Assembly: GCA_022113835.1 (NCBI GenBank)
Contig: JAILWY010000028.1
Span: 4,030,001 to 4,094,000 of the forward strand
DNA: 64,000 nt
Source: Atopsyche davidsoni
Lineage: Eukaryota; Arthropoda; Insecta; Trichoptera; Hydrobiosidae
Reading direction: 5' to 3'
Shown here: positions 12,101-24,010 of the stretch, in pieces
Position numbering within the stretch: the first letter of the stretch is position 1
Layout: each line of letters opens with the position of its first letter
Translations under genes and position numbers: made by a program
The notes under the pieces: generated by a model
What the model was told of the DNA's origin: nothing
The model's input: the letters and a program-made list of their open reading frames with translations, nothing else
Database searches by the model: none

Positions 12101-15004
12101 GCTAGAGTCGTGCAGCTGTCGAAGGACGAACACGCCAGGTTGGTGTCTCCATTTACACGCAAACTATTAGTGATTGATGAATATTTAATTCTAAATGTAG
12201 ATTAATAATTATTGAGTATTACTGTGTGAATAATAAAGCGACTGTCAGCCGTGTCCGGTGGAGTTGGAATTGACGGACGGCTGGTACAGTGTGCTGGCTA
12301 CCCCCGACCACATGATCCTGACTGCGGTGCAGAAGGGCCGCGTCGAGCCTGGCACCAAGCTCGCGATCTACGGGGCTCAGCTTATCAACTGCGGCCAGGG
12401 AGTTTCCCCTTTAGAGGTATTCATGAACAACAAAGCACTGTAATTATTGTCTTCATATAATTTGCTGTAAAGTAATAAATCTGATGTATGGGTCTTTTAA
12501 GTCCGTACAGATGGTCGAGGAATGAAGGATTTAATAAATAACTCAATATAAATGTTCTCTGGCCATCTTTCTGTTGCCAATTGGCAATATAGATATTTTA
12601 TAAATTTCAACGCAGACAATAATACAATATTATTGGAAGCAGTGGCTCGTCATTCCATACATCTGATTTAAAAATATAATTTTGCTTTATTATAATATAT
12701 AGCTTGTAATCTATTGTTGGTTCAGGACATCAAGGATGTGCGGCTGTTAATTTACGGGAATTCCACACGTCGTGCAGTATGGAGCAGCAAGCTCGGAATT
12801 GTACCTTCCTCCGCACCCCCTCGTCTCAATCCCTTGGCAGTGCGGCCTCGCGCCGGCGTCGTCCCTTTGGTGCGTCTGCTACTCTTACAGATCTACCCGC
12901 CGCTCTTCATGGAGAAATTACCCTCTGGAGAAACGGGTAAGTGTCGTAACAGAGTTTTATTGCTATGAAATGATAATAAATAATTATAGCATTCTTAAAT
13001 ATACAATTCCAACTGTTGTAGTGACTCGCAATGAAAAATTGGAACTGCAGTACTGCCAGCGCCTGGAGGGATTGGAGCAAGCGCAGCTGGAGCACTTTTA
13101 CGACCAGGCTGAGCGTGAGGCTGCTTCTTGGGTGTCAGATAAGGAAGCAGGGAGTGCAGACTCCTTGGCTGCCAGGATGGATGCAGTTTCCGACCCGGGA
13201 GACTTCTTAGTGAGTTGAATGTCATTGACAGTATTCAAATACACTAAGGTGTAATTTAATTGATCAGAATTCGCTTATCAAAATGCATTCAATACTTTCA
13301 CAATTTAGATATTTTTATATATTGTATTTATCACTCTTAGGAATCTCTCTCAGCAAGCGAGCAACAGTCCTTGCAGCTTTTGGTGGAAAGCCGGAGGTAT
13401 GCCCTACGGCAACGGGTGGAGGAGCGAGTGCTCGAGTTGGTTCGTAAGCAGCGCGTCAGCCGCTCCGTGGCTGTCGTCCGCAAGCTGCGGGCCGCCGTCT
13501 TGGACCACCGCAAGTGAGTGCACGCGTAAATATAATTAATATTATTTCCTAGAATGTGTACCATCGGCGTGTTTAGTTGAGATGCATTTTAATTATAATA
13601 ATTGGTTGTGTTATCAGGATTACAGAGTTGCTGATGGACGGAGGTGCTCCGGCCGTTGCATTTCTGACCATTTGGAAGTCTTCAGCAAGCACCGTCGAAC
13701 TCCTTCGAGAGGGGATGTGCGTAGATGTGATGAACCTTACGTCTACTGGAACTAGGTAACTATCGAGTAAATGTTTTCTTTTATTCCTTTTAATATATAA
13801 AGAGACATTGTACACAAACTGTATTACTAATTTCTTTAATGAACTAATTCAGTATTTTAACGACAGCTTACATTATAATGAATTTTTCAGAAATGATGAA
13901 ATCCATTTCTCAGCTGGTGGCAAGACAATGTTTACTGAAGTCTCTGAAAAAAAGCTGTCCAAGAATACTACAGAAGTGAATAATCTTTGGCGGAAATATA
14001 CAAGTATTCAAGAAATGAATAATTCATATTTTTTTCCAAAATTCAACGAAGTCGACACTGTCGGTTTTGTTTTCCACATAGAACCTGCCGAGGTGGAAAA
14101 TTCCACGGTAAATTCTAATGTACAGATTGTTTATATGGCAGACGATTCTATGAACCTTCTGGCCGTCAACTTCTGGGGAGGATTAGCAAGGTACGGCTAT
14201 GAAAAGGTGATCAAAGTTGACAATGTTTTCGCCCTGTGCAACTTGCAGCACAGGCCGCGGACATCGAGAAGAAGAATCAGGCACTTGTACGTAACGGAGT
14301 TGAGCACGTGCACGCGTTGCCCGAAGAGACGAGACCTAGACGTGGCTCTCAAAGAACTCGAAAGACATATCAAACCCAAAGATGCCAAATTATACACTCG
14401 GGCGTGCTTAGATACTCTCAACGATCGTAATAATTCAAAAGCTGTAATTAATAATAGTAATCTTCGGATGGACTGCGATAATAGCCTGAACACCAGCGCA
14501 TTGGAAAACGCCAAGACATTCGATAGAAGCAAGAGGTCTTGGAATGATGTACTGAAGCACTCAAATTTACAAGACTTGGTTAAAAATGATGACCTCAGTC
14601 TGTCAGGCTTGGATTTCGATTCAACTTTTGACGAGTCCACCAACTCCAACCTTCACGCCTCGGAAATTGGACAAAATAAAAGCATTATCAGTCACAATCA
14701 ACCGTCTATTAATTCATCGACACACGGCCATAAAGCCACGCTGAATGCCGGCCTAAGTAGTCGCATGTCGGACGTAGAAAAGAGAATAAAGAGAATTGAA
14801 ATGTACGGCGAACCGCCTCCTTTAGCGCCGGTCGTATTGAATATTTCCAAACGTCTAAAAAAGGAGTTTGTTCTTCCAAATTTTAACTCGAGCACTGAAA
14901 AGATCGGTTCAGAGAACTTAGAGGATAGTTGCGACAATAAATATTATTCTTCCGTAAAAAATATATGTGATTCTAAATATAGTCCTCCTTTGAGTTTAGA
15001 TTGA
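6104..15004 (+). CDS. BRCA2: BRCA2 homologue with expanded BRC repeat array
   Basis: BRCA2 loads RAD51 onto single-stranded DNA in homologous recombination. I infer seven coding exons: 6104-12138, 12239-12416, 12726-12936, 13022-13209, 13341-13513, 13618-13755 and 13891-15004, about 2,680 aa (human 3,418). The first junction is uncertain; 12142 to 12249 also keeps frame. N-terminal residues 1-860 are low-complexity, Asn/Asp-rich. Residues about 860-1680 are the BRC array, with FTTA in place of the family FxxA and IFGD in place of LFDE. The helical domain begins near residue 1920 (LNHLKWIIWKLASYERRF; human has HYRWIVWKLAAMER). Exon 2 starts OB1 (ELTDGWYSV), exon 3 ends it (STRRAVWSSKLG, MEKLPSGE), exons 4-5 encode a short helical Tower (about 100 residues, human about 130), exon 6 returns to OB2 (AFLTIWK) and exon 7 gives OB3 (EVDTVGFVFHI, LLAVNFWG, CNLQHRP) plus a long tail. 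A 5' intron precedes the ATG. Confidence 0.93.
8683..11137 (+). repeat. BRCA2: Coding BRC repeat array: 18 near-identical units plus one degenerate
   Basis: Units share SGFGGFTTANNK, AVSKDALDKVKNIFG and a D/E-rich end. The first four are spaced by longer, variable linkers. From unit 5 onward the repeat is a strict 41 residues (123 bp) ending QPKPPL. Two unit types differ at the end, GDLDDD (D) and GGLDED (G). They alternate D-D-G with a 369-bp super-period: the TTGATGAGG of the G type recurs at about 9621, 9990 and 10359. Unit 7 has FTTP instead of FTTA; unit 17 has SRFGG. A degenerate unit (KGFTTASNKHV) follows at 11045-11137. A decayed unit (EITAESKKLDVSENALDKVK) precedes the array near 8452, and FQTISGKSF near 11328 may be another. 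Each BRC unit is expected to bind a RAD51 protomer. Confidence 0.93.
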
Positions 15005-15600
15005 GACCTGTAAAATGTTAAAAACATAAATTAAATGTAAAACTACTTGAACACAGCATTATAAACAGGGTCTATGATTTATATAGATCTGATTTAGTAA
15101 ATTTCTTATACTTTGTTGTAGTACAGCCTGTAATTAATGTATGTATACTTAATTTTGATATATTAGAAGCCGATCTTTTCACCTCTAAATAATGTTATGG
15201 CAAGTGCTAAATATATAAATATATTTATTCTACTAAATTTATCTTATTTGTAGGTATATAGCGTTATAGACTGTATTATAACCTCAAAATATTATACGTT
15301 TTTTACAGCTATCAAAACATTGACAATTTCTAAGCACTTGATAATAAAATTCAAGTAGTTTAATTTCAAATGAAAATCACCGATTATAAATACGTTTCAT
15401 CATTGCGAATTTTACACTTACCAACATTTTATTATGAGGTGAAAAGAAATGCACACAACTATTTAAAACTTATCAAATATTATATGTTAGTACATTGTAT
15501 TAAAATTGTATAAATATTGTAAATATATAGAAATATACCTAAAATATTCTTTATTATATATTAATTTATTATTCATGTTATCCAAATAAAGCAAATTATT
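15005..15600 (+). terminator. BRCA2 3' UTR with poly(A) signal at 15585
   Basis: After the TGA at 15002-15004 the sequence is AT-rich. A canonical AATAAA is at 15585-15590 (TCCAAATAAAGC), followed by a GT-rich stretch (GCGTTCTTGTGTTTT) suited to cleavage and polyadenylation. Earlier weaker variants could also be used. Confidence 0.5.
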
Positions 15601-16101
15601 AAGCGTTCTTGTGTTTTAACTCAACTCGCATGCTACATATTTATTATATATATCCCACCTTTAAAACAATTTAGTACCTCCTTAGCAGGATTAAAAGTGG
15701 AGGGTATTATCGCATTTAATATTTTACACTTTATTTTAGTTGCCATTTTTTCGTAAAATCATTTCACCGGCCATTATCCACCCTCGGGAAGAATAACATT
15801 CCTGGAAATGAATTTTCACCTCCGCCCAGGGCCGGATTGGGCACTGTCGATAAATTATTTTACAAAGCATTCGTTCCCATTCTACAAAAATTACTCTTGC
15901 CTGCATGAAAATAAAAATATGAAATACTTATTTATAGAGCGAGTGTTTATCATGTTCATCTATTGTGCACGGTGATTAATGATTTTAGATGAAATTATCC
16001 CGAGCCTGCCGGAGAGCAGAGTAAAGACTATTTATTTGAAGGATCTGTACATTTGCCACAGACGATTGTATGCTTTTTGTGGTTTTAATATTATTGTATA
16101 A
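15601..16101. other. Intergenic sequence, nothing recognised
   Basis: No exon, RNA gene or clear repeat copy seen. A short block near 15780-15850 (CCACCCTCGGGAAG) is less AT-rich but has no open frame of note. Confidence 0.4.
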
Positions 16102-16741
16102 CAAGAAATGTAGGCCGTCACAGAATGACGTATTCGATGAACGATGCAATAGTGTTTGGCTGAATACTCGAATAGCTGGGTACTTGAATTTTAAGAAGAC
16201 GCTGCTCACGTTTTCCTTTCAATTCATTTCTTGACATTTGTGTCACAAACAACGCATCACTTTCCGTCTTTATCACGTTCAATTGTGAAAATCTTTTTGA
16301 ATTACGTTTGCTGTGCGCAGACGGTGTTATATTTTTAGGAGGCATTTTGAGTTATTAATGATGTGATTAATAATTTCTAACGCAATTTCGATAAAAACAT
16401 AAAATTGGTACTTGTGTCAAACTGACATAAACTGAAAATTTCTAAGAAGCATCAAAATTTGTTTTTTTTTGTAAAAGTTCTAAATTTGAAATTCTCGCGG
16501 CGAAAAACAAAATCCCATAATTCGTACATATTGAAACTAGCTAAAGCATATTTTATAGTTTTATTCAATGAGGTTATGAATGAAAATATTATCGTATCAT
16601 CTTGAAATTCGGCACATAACTGTGGAGAAACTTACTGAACTTACATGCAAAAAATCAGCGGTGTATATTTTAAGATATTCTATAGAGAACCAAAAAATGA
16701 AAAAATGAAACATACCCACAGTGGATATTATATATATTAGA
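16102..16741 (-). mobile_element. Helitron-like non-autonomous element, copy A
   Basis: Read on the minus strand it starts TCTAATATATATAATATCC and ends with a 5-bp stem hairpin (CGTCA/TGACG), then CTACATTTCTTG. It matches three other copies at 46543-47092, 48949-49368 and 60671-61099. A 5' TC, a 3' hairpin and a CTRR end are Helitron hallmarks. Here the end is CTTG, a likely mutation of CTAG. No coding capacity. Confidence 0.6.
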
Positions 16742-17419
16742 TAGTAAAAGATTGCGGGCCTGGCGGGGATGGTGGGTGGTGGTGGTCTCCTCCCCCTGGG
16801 GCCTCCCCCTGGGGTCCTCTCCCTGGTCTCCTCTCCCTGGTCTCCTCCCCTCGGGGGGCGCAGGGCCGGCGTGGTCGTGGCAGCTGCCAGTCTTGCCCGC
16901 CGGCCGCTAATTCGTTACTTTTTAAGGCCCCCAATTCACTCCTGTACTGTGCGTGAAGCATACAACTTGTTCTCAAAGAATTTAATTTCAATAATATCCT
17001 ATAAAACTACCCACAATATTAAACATTGGACTCAATTTAAGCAGACTTGGAACCTATAAGACTAAAACTTTATGTGGTCTATATAAAAAAAATATATATA
17101 TGGGAAAATAAAAATTAGGTGTGTCCGAATTTTTTTACGTCTTTCATAAATCTGCTGCAAGCTGAAAGCTACAATTTTATTCAATATAAAATGTCAAATC
17201 TAGATTAATACCTTCTTCTTCTTCTGTTGCCTCTCCCCAGAAAATATTGGTGACATAAATACACATTTATCTTGGGTTACACAATTACATATCCTCACTT
17301 CTAATGCCTCTTTTTTTCGATTTTTCCTCGGAAGATCAGCTGTGTATAAAAAAAATATATTTATAAAATAGCAGACCTCACGCTTTTTTTAGTATATTTG
17401 CGTATTCCGTGCAAGATCT
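16742..17419. other. GC-rich block followed by AT-rich sequence
   Basis: Positions 16755-16910 are strikingly GC-rich, with repeated CCCTGGTCTCCTCTC and GGGGCCTCC units, set in AT-rich surroundings. No gene seen. Similar GC-rich patches recur in the window (23.8, 31.2, 36.8, 39.1, 50.1, 56.2 and 59.2 kb). Confidence 0.4.
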
Positions 17420-17620
17420 TCTCATTTGTGGTATTTTAACTTGTAGGGAAGAGCTTAGTCCTATTCACATTTTTCGTAATAATAAATATGACATCCTCCA
17501 GCGGATTGTCTAAGGAAAGAGGGGCAATGAATTTGCGCCAGTGAGACTGGCCCAGGATTGGGATATGTTTGAGGAGATGGTATGAAACAGAAGAAGAAGG
17601 TATGAAAAAGCATCGATCAG
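17420..17620 (+). pseudogene. LINE reverse-transcriptase ORF remnant (C-terminal)
   Basis: The broken plus-strand reading gives residues like NNKYDILQRIV with an RNLRQW-like tail, split by frameshifts. That is the region after the RT domain of insect non-LTR retrotransposons, where intact copies read YFGHIMR..KYxLLQxIxxGKIEGKRxxGR. About 200 bases remain. Related remnants occur at 19893-20230, 42640-43745 and 46010-46230. Confidence 0.5.
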
Positions 17621-17748
17621 ACTCACCAAAGCAATAATGCAAAATATAAAATTAATAATAATAAAAAATATATATTTATATCTGCGTGAAGGGTTTGAGA
17701 TATTGCGGTGTTGAATTGAAATAGAAAGTGTGAGCGTGTGGTGTGTCC

Positions 17749-17840
17749 GGGGGATGGGGATGGGGATGGGGATGGGGATGGGGATGGGGATGGGGATGGG
17801 GATGGGGATGGGGATGGGATGGGGTTGGGGGATGGGGATG
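17749..17840 (+). repeat. (GGGGAT)n minisatellite
   Basis: About 14 units of a 6-bp GGGGAT motif on the plus strand, almost without interruption, with a variant GGGGTT near the right end. Runs of four guanines spaced by AT could form G-quadruplex structures. Open frames across it encode only MG or GW dipeptide runs and are not genes. Confidence 0.9.
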
Positions 17841-19892
17841 GAGAGGGTGGCTGATGCCTCGGGCAGCACCTCCGATTTCCCGACAATTCCCCTGTCACTT
17901 GCAACACTGTGCACACACTCCAGGGGCACGCTCCGCCACCCCAAGGAAGTGCGTGCTGTGTATTTATTTTACACGGAAATAAAACAGGCTTCGATTACTC
18001 AATTAACTACCTTTTGATTTACATTTGACCGTACACAACATTATTTGCAATAAATAAACATCTTCATCTCTGCGTATCCTTTTTTTGGGCACGCAGGCAA
18101 GTGAACTCGCGACGATGGTAGAAACGAGTGAGGCGTGCTATTTTGGCTGGGTGTTCGAGTAAAGAGGAGGGAGGAAGCTTACGTGGATGCGGAATTTACG
18201 CAAGTGGCTGGAAGTTGGAACTAACTGGCCCACGATAGATATCCATATAGTGAAATGGTCACTAATATATGAGGCGAGGGCACTTGAAGAGAAGTCTCAC
18301 TTATTCGGCTGTACTCTCTAAGATGCCTCCTTCCAATGCCTATTTTATAATATCTTTATGATTACACATATTTAAATCGATATAAAATATATATTTATAA
18401 CCACAATAACGTACACGCATTGTTAAACGACTATTTTTTATTATAAGTACTTCGCTTTTCAGAAGCTTCTTCAGACGTATAAAAAGAACTCTTGAATGTA
18501 CACATAAGGTTTTTTTTGTTGATGTAATGCTGTGTTTTTGCTTGGAGCGCTCGACGTTTCTGTGCCGGTACCAGGGCCATACAAACCTCAACCAGAAACG
18601 CTGCACACCACCCAAGAACAAAGCCGTTGTAATTTAGTCTCATCGATATAATTTATGATACGTCATATTTTTTATTTATACCCTAAACGTTCGCTCGTAA
18701 AATAAATAGCAAAGGGAATCCACGGTTGTTAAATAGACATAAAGCCCGTTTTACACCGTGCACAACGCCCCTCGTTCTACCTAAGCAGCAAAACATATTA
18801 AAACACCATTAATTTTAAAATTAAATGAAAGCGGCGACGTATCACCCCACTCGCCAGGACTCCATGCATATCCACGGGATTTTTCCCCACCATAACCGAT
18901 TTTATCCATCCTAGCGTGCGAATGGTCCTTTGTGTCTATTAAAAAATATAAAAAATATATTTTAATGGTCGCGCGGGACGATTAGGTATAAAAGTCCAAA
19001 GTAAAACAAGTCATTTGTTATTTATTGTACCCAATTTGTTGACGTATTGTTAAGTATAAAAATATATATCCATTGTTCGTTTTGCAGACGCGCGGGGCTG
19101 TCTTGAGTTGATGATGATGTCAGGGCGATTTGGTGTTGATCTTTTGGGATGACTTCAGGGATAAAAATCCAGTAACTGGATTGCTTCTTCTTGAAGACCT
19201 TCTCAAAGGAATCCGGAATTTTCAAAGGACCGGATCCATCTGTGGTTCTTGAAAGGAGAAGCTATGTATTTTTCATTGAACAGCATACTGAGTCTCTAGC
19301 ATGTATTAATTATTAAGCATCTTCATGTGAATAGTTTGAAAGTGCCTTTGAAAGGAAAAAGCACTTGTTATTCAATTTTACGATAATCTTGTAATGCGAG
19401 CAATATAGACTACGACTATTTAGTCGTTCTCTTCTAATAATTTTTTCATTATCAAGTGCCTCTCCTCAGAGGAGCTTGGCGACCTTTTCACTTCTTCCAC
19501 AACCAACCGAGTCCACTACTCGATTACCGATCCTTTACACACGCTCAGGGTACAGAATGGCAGCCATGCACAAGCAATATAACGAGGAGAGCGGGGAGGA
19601 TCTAATAATTTGGCTTTCTGTATCTGTTTGTCGTGGATATAAAGAATGTTAATAATTCCAAAGAAACAGATTTTTTTAATCTGGATTTTTCTGCAAGAAT
19701 AAATGATAAATGATAAATTTTTCTTTGTATATACAAGGCAAATGCCAGATTTGTGCCAAGTCGGAAATGGCTCGATCGCCTATAAATAACCTGTCGCTTC
19801 TTTTACGACCTTCGTTTTTAAATTGATTGTGTAGTTTTCAGGTTCAACTTCAGGTTTTCAGGACACCGATCTTCGATCGCTTTGCCTTTTAG
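17841..19892. other. Intergenic repeat-derived sequence without a gene
   Basis: No gene found. Several AATATATATTT-type AT clusters interrupt sequence of otherwise mixed composition. Small pieces resemble repeats elsewhere: near 19547 CAGAATGGCAGCCATGCACA matches 61541-61560. Nothing here is conserved well enough for me to name. Confidence 0.35.
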
Positions 19893-20230
19893 GTTTGTAT
19901 ACAAATTCTTCTTCTTCTGTTGCTTCTTTTCATATGAGGTTGGTGACCATTTCCTCGAACATGTCTCAATCCTGGGTCAGTCCCGCCAATTCAGTCATTG
20001 CCCCTTTTTCCTTCGATTTTTCTTTGGACAATCAGCTGGGGGAAGTCATACTTACTGTTACCAAAAATTGTGGCCAAAATAGGAGACCTTCCGCTTCTTT
20101 TGAGTTTCCGCATTCTGTGCAAGACTCTTCGCCAACCCATGATATCTTAAGGATTCTCCTTCCTATTCAGCCGCCTCGATTCTGCTGTCTTGGGTGTCCA
20201 AGCTTTGACTCCACTGACACGACATAACAC
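19893..20230 (-). pseudogene. LINE reverse-transcriptase ORF remnant, minus strand
   Basis: Minus-strand translation in shifting frames gives VSGVKAWTPKTA, RRLNRKE, SKYDFPQLIVQRKIEGKR and HVRGNGHQ. These fit the segment downstream of the RT catalytic core of a non-LTR retrotransposon (GVExWTLKxxD..RLEAFE, then KYxLLQLIxxGKIEGKRG). Frameshifts and stops make it a fossil. Confidence 0.55.
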
Positions 20231-22379
20231 TTGGCGAATCTCCATCGAGATTTCAGGGTCAGTGTAGTACGTTCAAATATATATTTCACATACAAAAACC
20301 TAACCTTAACTCAATTTCTACGATCCACAAGTACCCCGGTTGTACGAGAGAAAGTCCACACGTCCCAAGGCGGATCTCATTGCTTGTCAAATTCAGACCT
20401 GATACAATTTCACGTGAACAATCACTCGTTACATCTGTTTAGCCCAGGGGTTAGGGGGCCTCACCCCGACTGCTCCATTTAACTCGATGCTAAATGGTGC
20501 TTAAAATATATGTACATATGCATTTGCATATCGGCATAGATATCACTCCTGTTTGTACATCACAGTGAAAGGGGCATAAATTATGGTGGGATAGACTAAC
20601 ATTGCTCCGGCATTGTTTGAGGCATGCCACGGATTCCAGTGATGCCGAAAATATATTTTAATAACCCGAGTTTGAATAAATAATTTAAAAGCAACGCAGT
20701 TTTGAACTCTTCTGTATAATACGCTTATGTTTTGTATGCAATACAAGCGATACATGTGATATTTAAACCCACCTTGAATAGCTATAAGACTAGGTGAAAC
20801 AAAATTATCATCATTGCTTTAAATATTAATTTAATATATCAAAAACACAAACCACTTATATAATATGAATATGTTTAAAACACACATTCAGCAATTGTAA
20901 TTAAATTTATATAATTTTATTTAAACTCTAAAATGATAAATAGTCTATTTATACAACGTGTCTATAAAATAATGTGTCATAGAATTGAGAAGTTGTGTTT
21001 TAACCGCAACCATATTTGTATACTGAAAATGTGAAAATGTAGCATAAGGGTTGCTTATATTTAATTAGTTATTTACTTGCAGTATAAATAAATATAAATT
21101 ACTTACGTACACAGCATTATGCATTAATCTACAATATACAAAGAGATTAATCTAATATATTAGACTTGCGTGTTTTTTTTTTTTGCTTTTTATAATAACA
21201 ATAATGTCAATATTTCATAGTGGGATTATTGAAAACGTCGATAGGGCGGAAAGGAAAAAACATTAAATTTCCGCAAATCGCTAAAAAATCGACGATAATT
21301 CGATCGCACCCTAATTTAATGCTTCATCCCAGGGGCGCTCAACTTTTTTAGATTTTCGAAACAGTGTATATATTTAATAAATTAAACGTGAATTAGACAA
21401 CCTGTTGGGAAAAGAAGAAAACTTTTTTTTTAATAAATACTATATATTACTTTCATAAAAATAATTATACTGATATAAATGTTTCATAGTGGATAAATTT
21501 TTACAAAAGTGTTACTAATACGCACATGCAAATATTATTCTGTAAACATGTATTTTTTTTTTACTGTGTGTTTTGAATGAACAAGCTCAGCATTTCAATT
21601 ATGTTATATTAAAAAATAATAATAAAAGGTTGCCCATGGATGGTTGGGTAGATAGACCAACACGTCTCCCGTGCAAAAAGGGGACGTAAAAAAATCACAA
21701 TGGGCAGTTACTAAATACAATAACATATTCAATTCAATAGAAAGAGTCAGTTATTATGAAAGCCAGTGACTTTGGGCTTTTTTTATACAAACGTGTCGCT
21801 ACTATTTGTCCGCGTTACATTTACGTTATTTATTTATATCCTTTTTTTATATTCTGTAACTCTTTGTTATTCAACAGAAGGTATTTATTTGTTTGCGCGG
21901 ATTTGCGTTTGCACGTACAAGTTTTTAAATATTTTATTCCCTTGTGTTTGAGCGTATTTATGTTGAAACACACAAACAGAATGGCGTATTGAAGTATTCA
22001 AGGGAGGCTCGTGATATTTACATTTAAAAAATATTAAATTGAGAGTAATTTGATTATATTATAATATCCCGCAGATACCGTGCTTACAATTAATTTGCTT
22101 GCACGCGAAACATTAGCCCGTATTGAGGTTCGTATTAAATTAATTAAGATATTTCAAAGAGCTTTGAATGTGAGAAAAGTTATACCCATTTGTAATGAAT
22201 TGATTCATGTTTATGAAATAATATTCATAACAATTATAATATCCAAACAAATTCTAAAATTAATATGCTAGATCGAGAGTCGGACCGAGGACCTTTCGAT
22301 AAAGAGTAAGCAGTCTAAACACTGAGCCAACGAACGAGTCACATATTTCATATATTGGGTGGTTATTTAGGAGAATTTA
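20231..22379. other. Intergenic AT-rich sequence; one possible tRNA-like relic
   Basis: No gene found. On the minus strand 22265-22340 reads TTGGCTCAGTGTTTAGAC followed about 35 bases later by GGTCCGACTCTCG, spaced like the A and B boxes of a tRNA-derived SINE. It is a single poor match. Otherwise the sequence is AT-rich with homopolymer runs. Confidence 0.3.
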
Positions 22380-23790
22380 TACATTGGTCATTGGTATTGT
22401 ATCAGCCATGGAGCAAACTATCGAATAGTGTCTATGTGCAGCACTTAATCAGTCACGAAGCATTTTTGTCGACACGACATCTTAACTCCTTTCAGTAGAT
22501 GTTTGAGAGAGTAAATCGAGTTGATATGTGCGACATTGCATCAGCCAAGGAGCAAACTGCTGAATAATGTTTATGTGCAACACTGAATCAGTCATGAAGC
22601 ATTTTTGTCGGCAAACAATTACATGATATCTTAACTCTTTTCAGTAATGTTTGGGAGAATACATTGTTTGGTAATAGCCATGAATTGATATGTGCGACAT
22701 TGCATCAGCCAAGGAGCAAACTGTTGAATGATATTTATTAACTCCGTTTGGTAATTGTTTAGGAGAGTACAGGGTTTGGTGATAGCCATGAGTTGACATG
22801 CGGGGCATTGCGTCAACCAAGGAGCAAATTATCGAATAATGTTTATGTACAGCACTGAATCAGCCATGAAGCATTTTTTTGACGTCAAACAATTGTTCGA
22901 CATCATATTTATTTGGGGTGGTTGTTCAGGAGAGTATACACTTTGGTGGTGGCCATGAGCGTTAGAACGAGTTGAAATGTGGAGCACTGCATCAGCCAAG
23001 GAGCAAGTTATCGAATAATGTTTATGTGCAGCACTGAATAAGGCACGAATCACATGGAATCTCAACCCATTGCTGTAGTTGTTCAGAAGAGTATACACTT
23101 TGGTGATGGCCATGAGTATTAGAACGAGTTGAAACGTGGGGCACTGCATCAGCCAAGGAGCAAATTATCGAATAATGTTTATGTGCACCCTGAATCAGTC
23201 ACGAATCACACGGAATCTCAACCCATTGCGGTAGTTGTTAAGGAGAGTACACACTTTGGTGATGACCATGAGCATTAGAATGAGTTGAAATATGGGGCAC
23301 TGCATCAGCCAAGGAGCAAATTATCGAATAATGTTTATGTGCACCCTGAATCAGTCACGAATCACACGGAATCTCAACCCATTGCTGTAGTTGTTCAGAA
23401 GAGTATACACTTTGGTGATGGCCATGAGTATTAGAACGAGTTGAAACGTGGGGCACTGCATCAGCCAAGGAGCAAATTATCGAATAATGTTAATGTGCAG
23501 CACTGAATCAGTCACGAATCACATGGAATCTCAACCCATTGCGGTAGTTGTTCAGAAGAGTATACACTTTGGTGATGGCCATGAGTATTAGAACGATTTG
23601 AAACGTGGGGCACTGCGTCAACCAAGGAGCAATCTATCGAATAATGTTTATGTGCACACTGAATCAGTCACGAATCACACGGAATCTCAACCCATTGCGG
23701 TAGTTGTTAAGGAGAGTATACACTTTAGTGATGGCCATGAGCATTAGAATGAGTTGAAATGCGGGACATTGCGTCAGTCAGGGAGCAGAG
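22380..23790 (+). repeat. Tandem satellite, about 156-bp period, about ten units
   Basis: The landmark TCAGCCAAGGAGCAAA (with TCAACC and TCAGTC variants) recurs at 22402, 22541, 22705, 22813, 22992, 23149, 23305, 23461, 23618 and 23774. The last six are spaced 156-157 bp; earlier units are 108-179 bp apart and more diverged. Each unit also carries ACACTTTGGTGATGGCCATGA and GAATCTCAACCCATTG. There is no coding frame across units. Homogeneity rises to the right, as if the array grew from that side. Confidence 0.9.
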
Positions 23791-24010
23791 GGCCGCACGG
23801 GCGCGGGCAAAAATATCAATAACCCACCGCGGCCCGCGCCTGCCTCTGACAGCTTGTTATTTCTTTACCGAGCTGGGGGCGCGGCGGGTGGCGGGTGATC
23901 CCCCTCCCCCCTCCCCCCTCCCCCCTCCCCCCTCCCCCCTCCCCCCTCCCCCCTCCCCCCCTCCCCCCTCCCCCCTCCCCCCACCCCCACCCTCGGGCGC
24001 CGGAAAAAAC
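23791..24010. repeat. GC-rich block with (CCCCCTC)n microsatellite
   Basis: After the satellite the composition changes abruptly to GC-rich (CCGCGGCCCGCGCC). It then becomes a CCCCCTC tract at about 23899-23990, with ten or more units. Frames through it are proline or glycine runs, not genes. Confidence 0.85.

Noticed and set aside
17730..18017. Gly/Met and Gly/Trp frames over the GGGGAT tract
   Set aside because: Pure translation of a 6-bp microsatellite.
21327..21380. hAT-like end CAGGGGCGCTCAACTTTTTT
   Set aside because: I found no matching opposite end or target duplication within reach.
22265..22340. tRNA or SINE on the minus strand
   Set aside because: Only A-box and weak B-box resemblance; single copy in the window and no foldable anticodon arm, so left as a possible relic.
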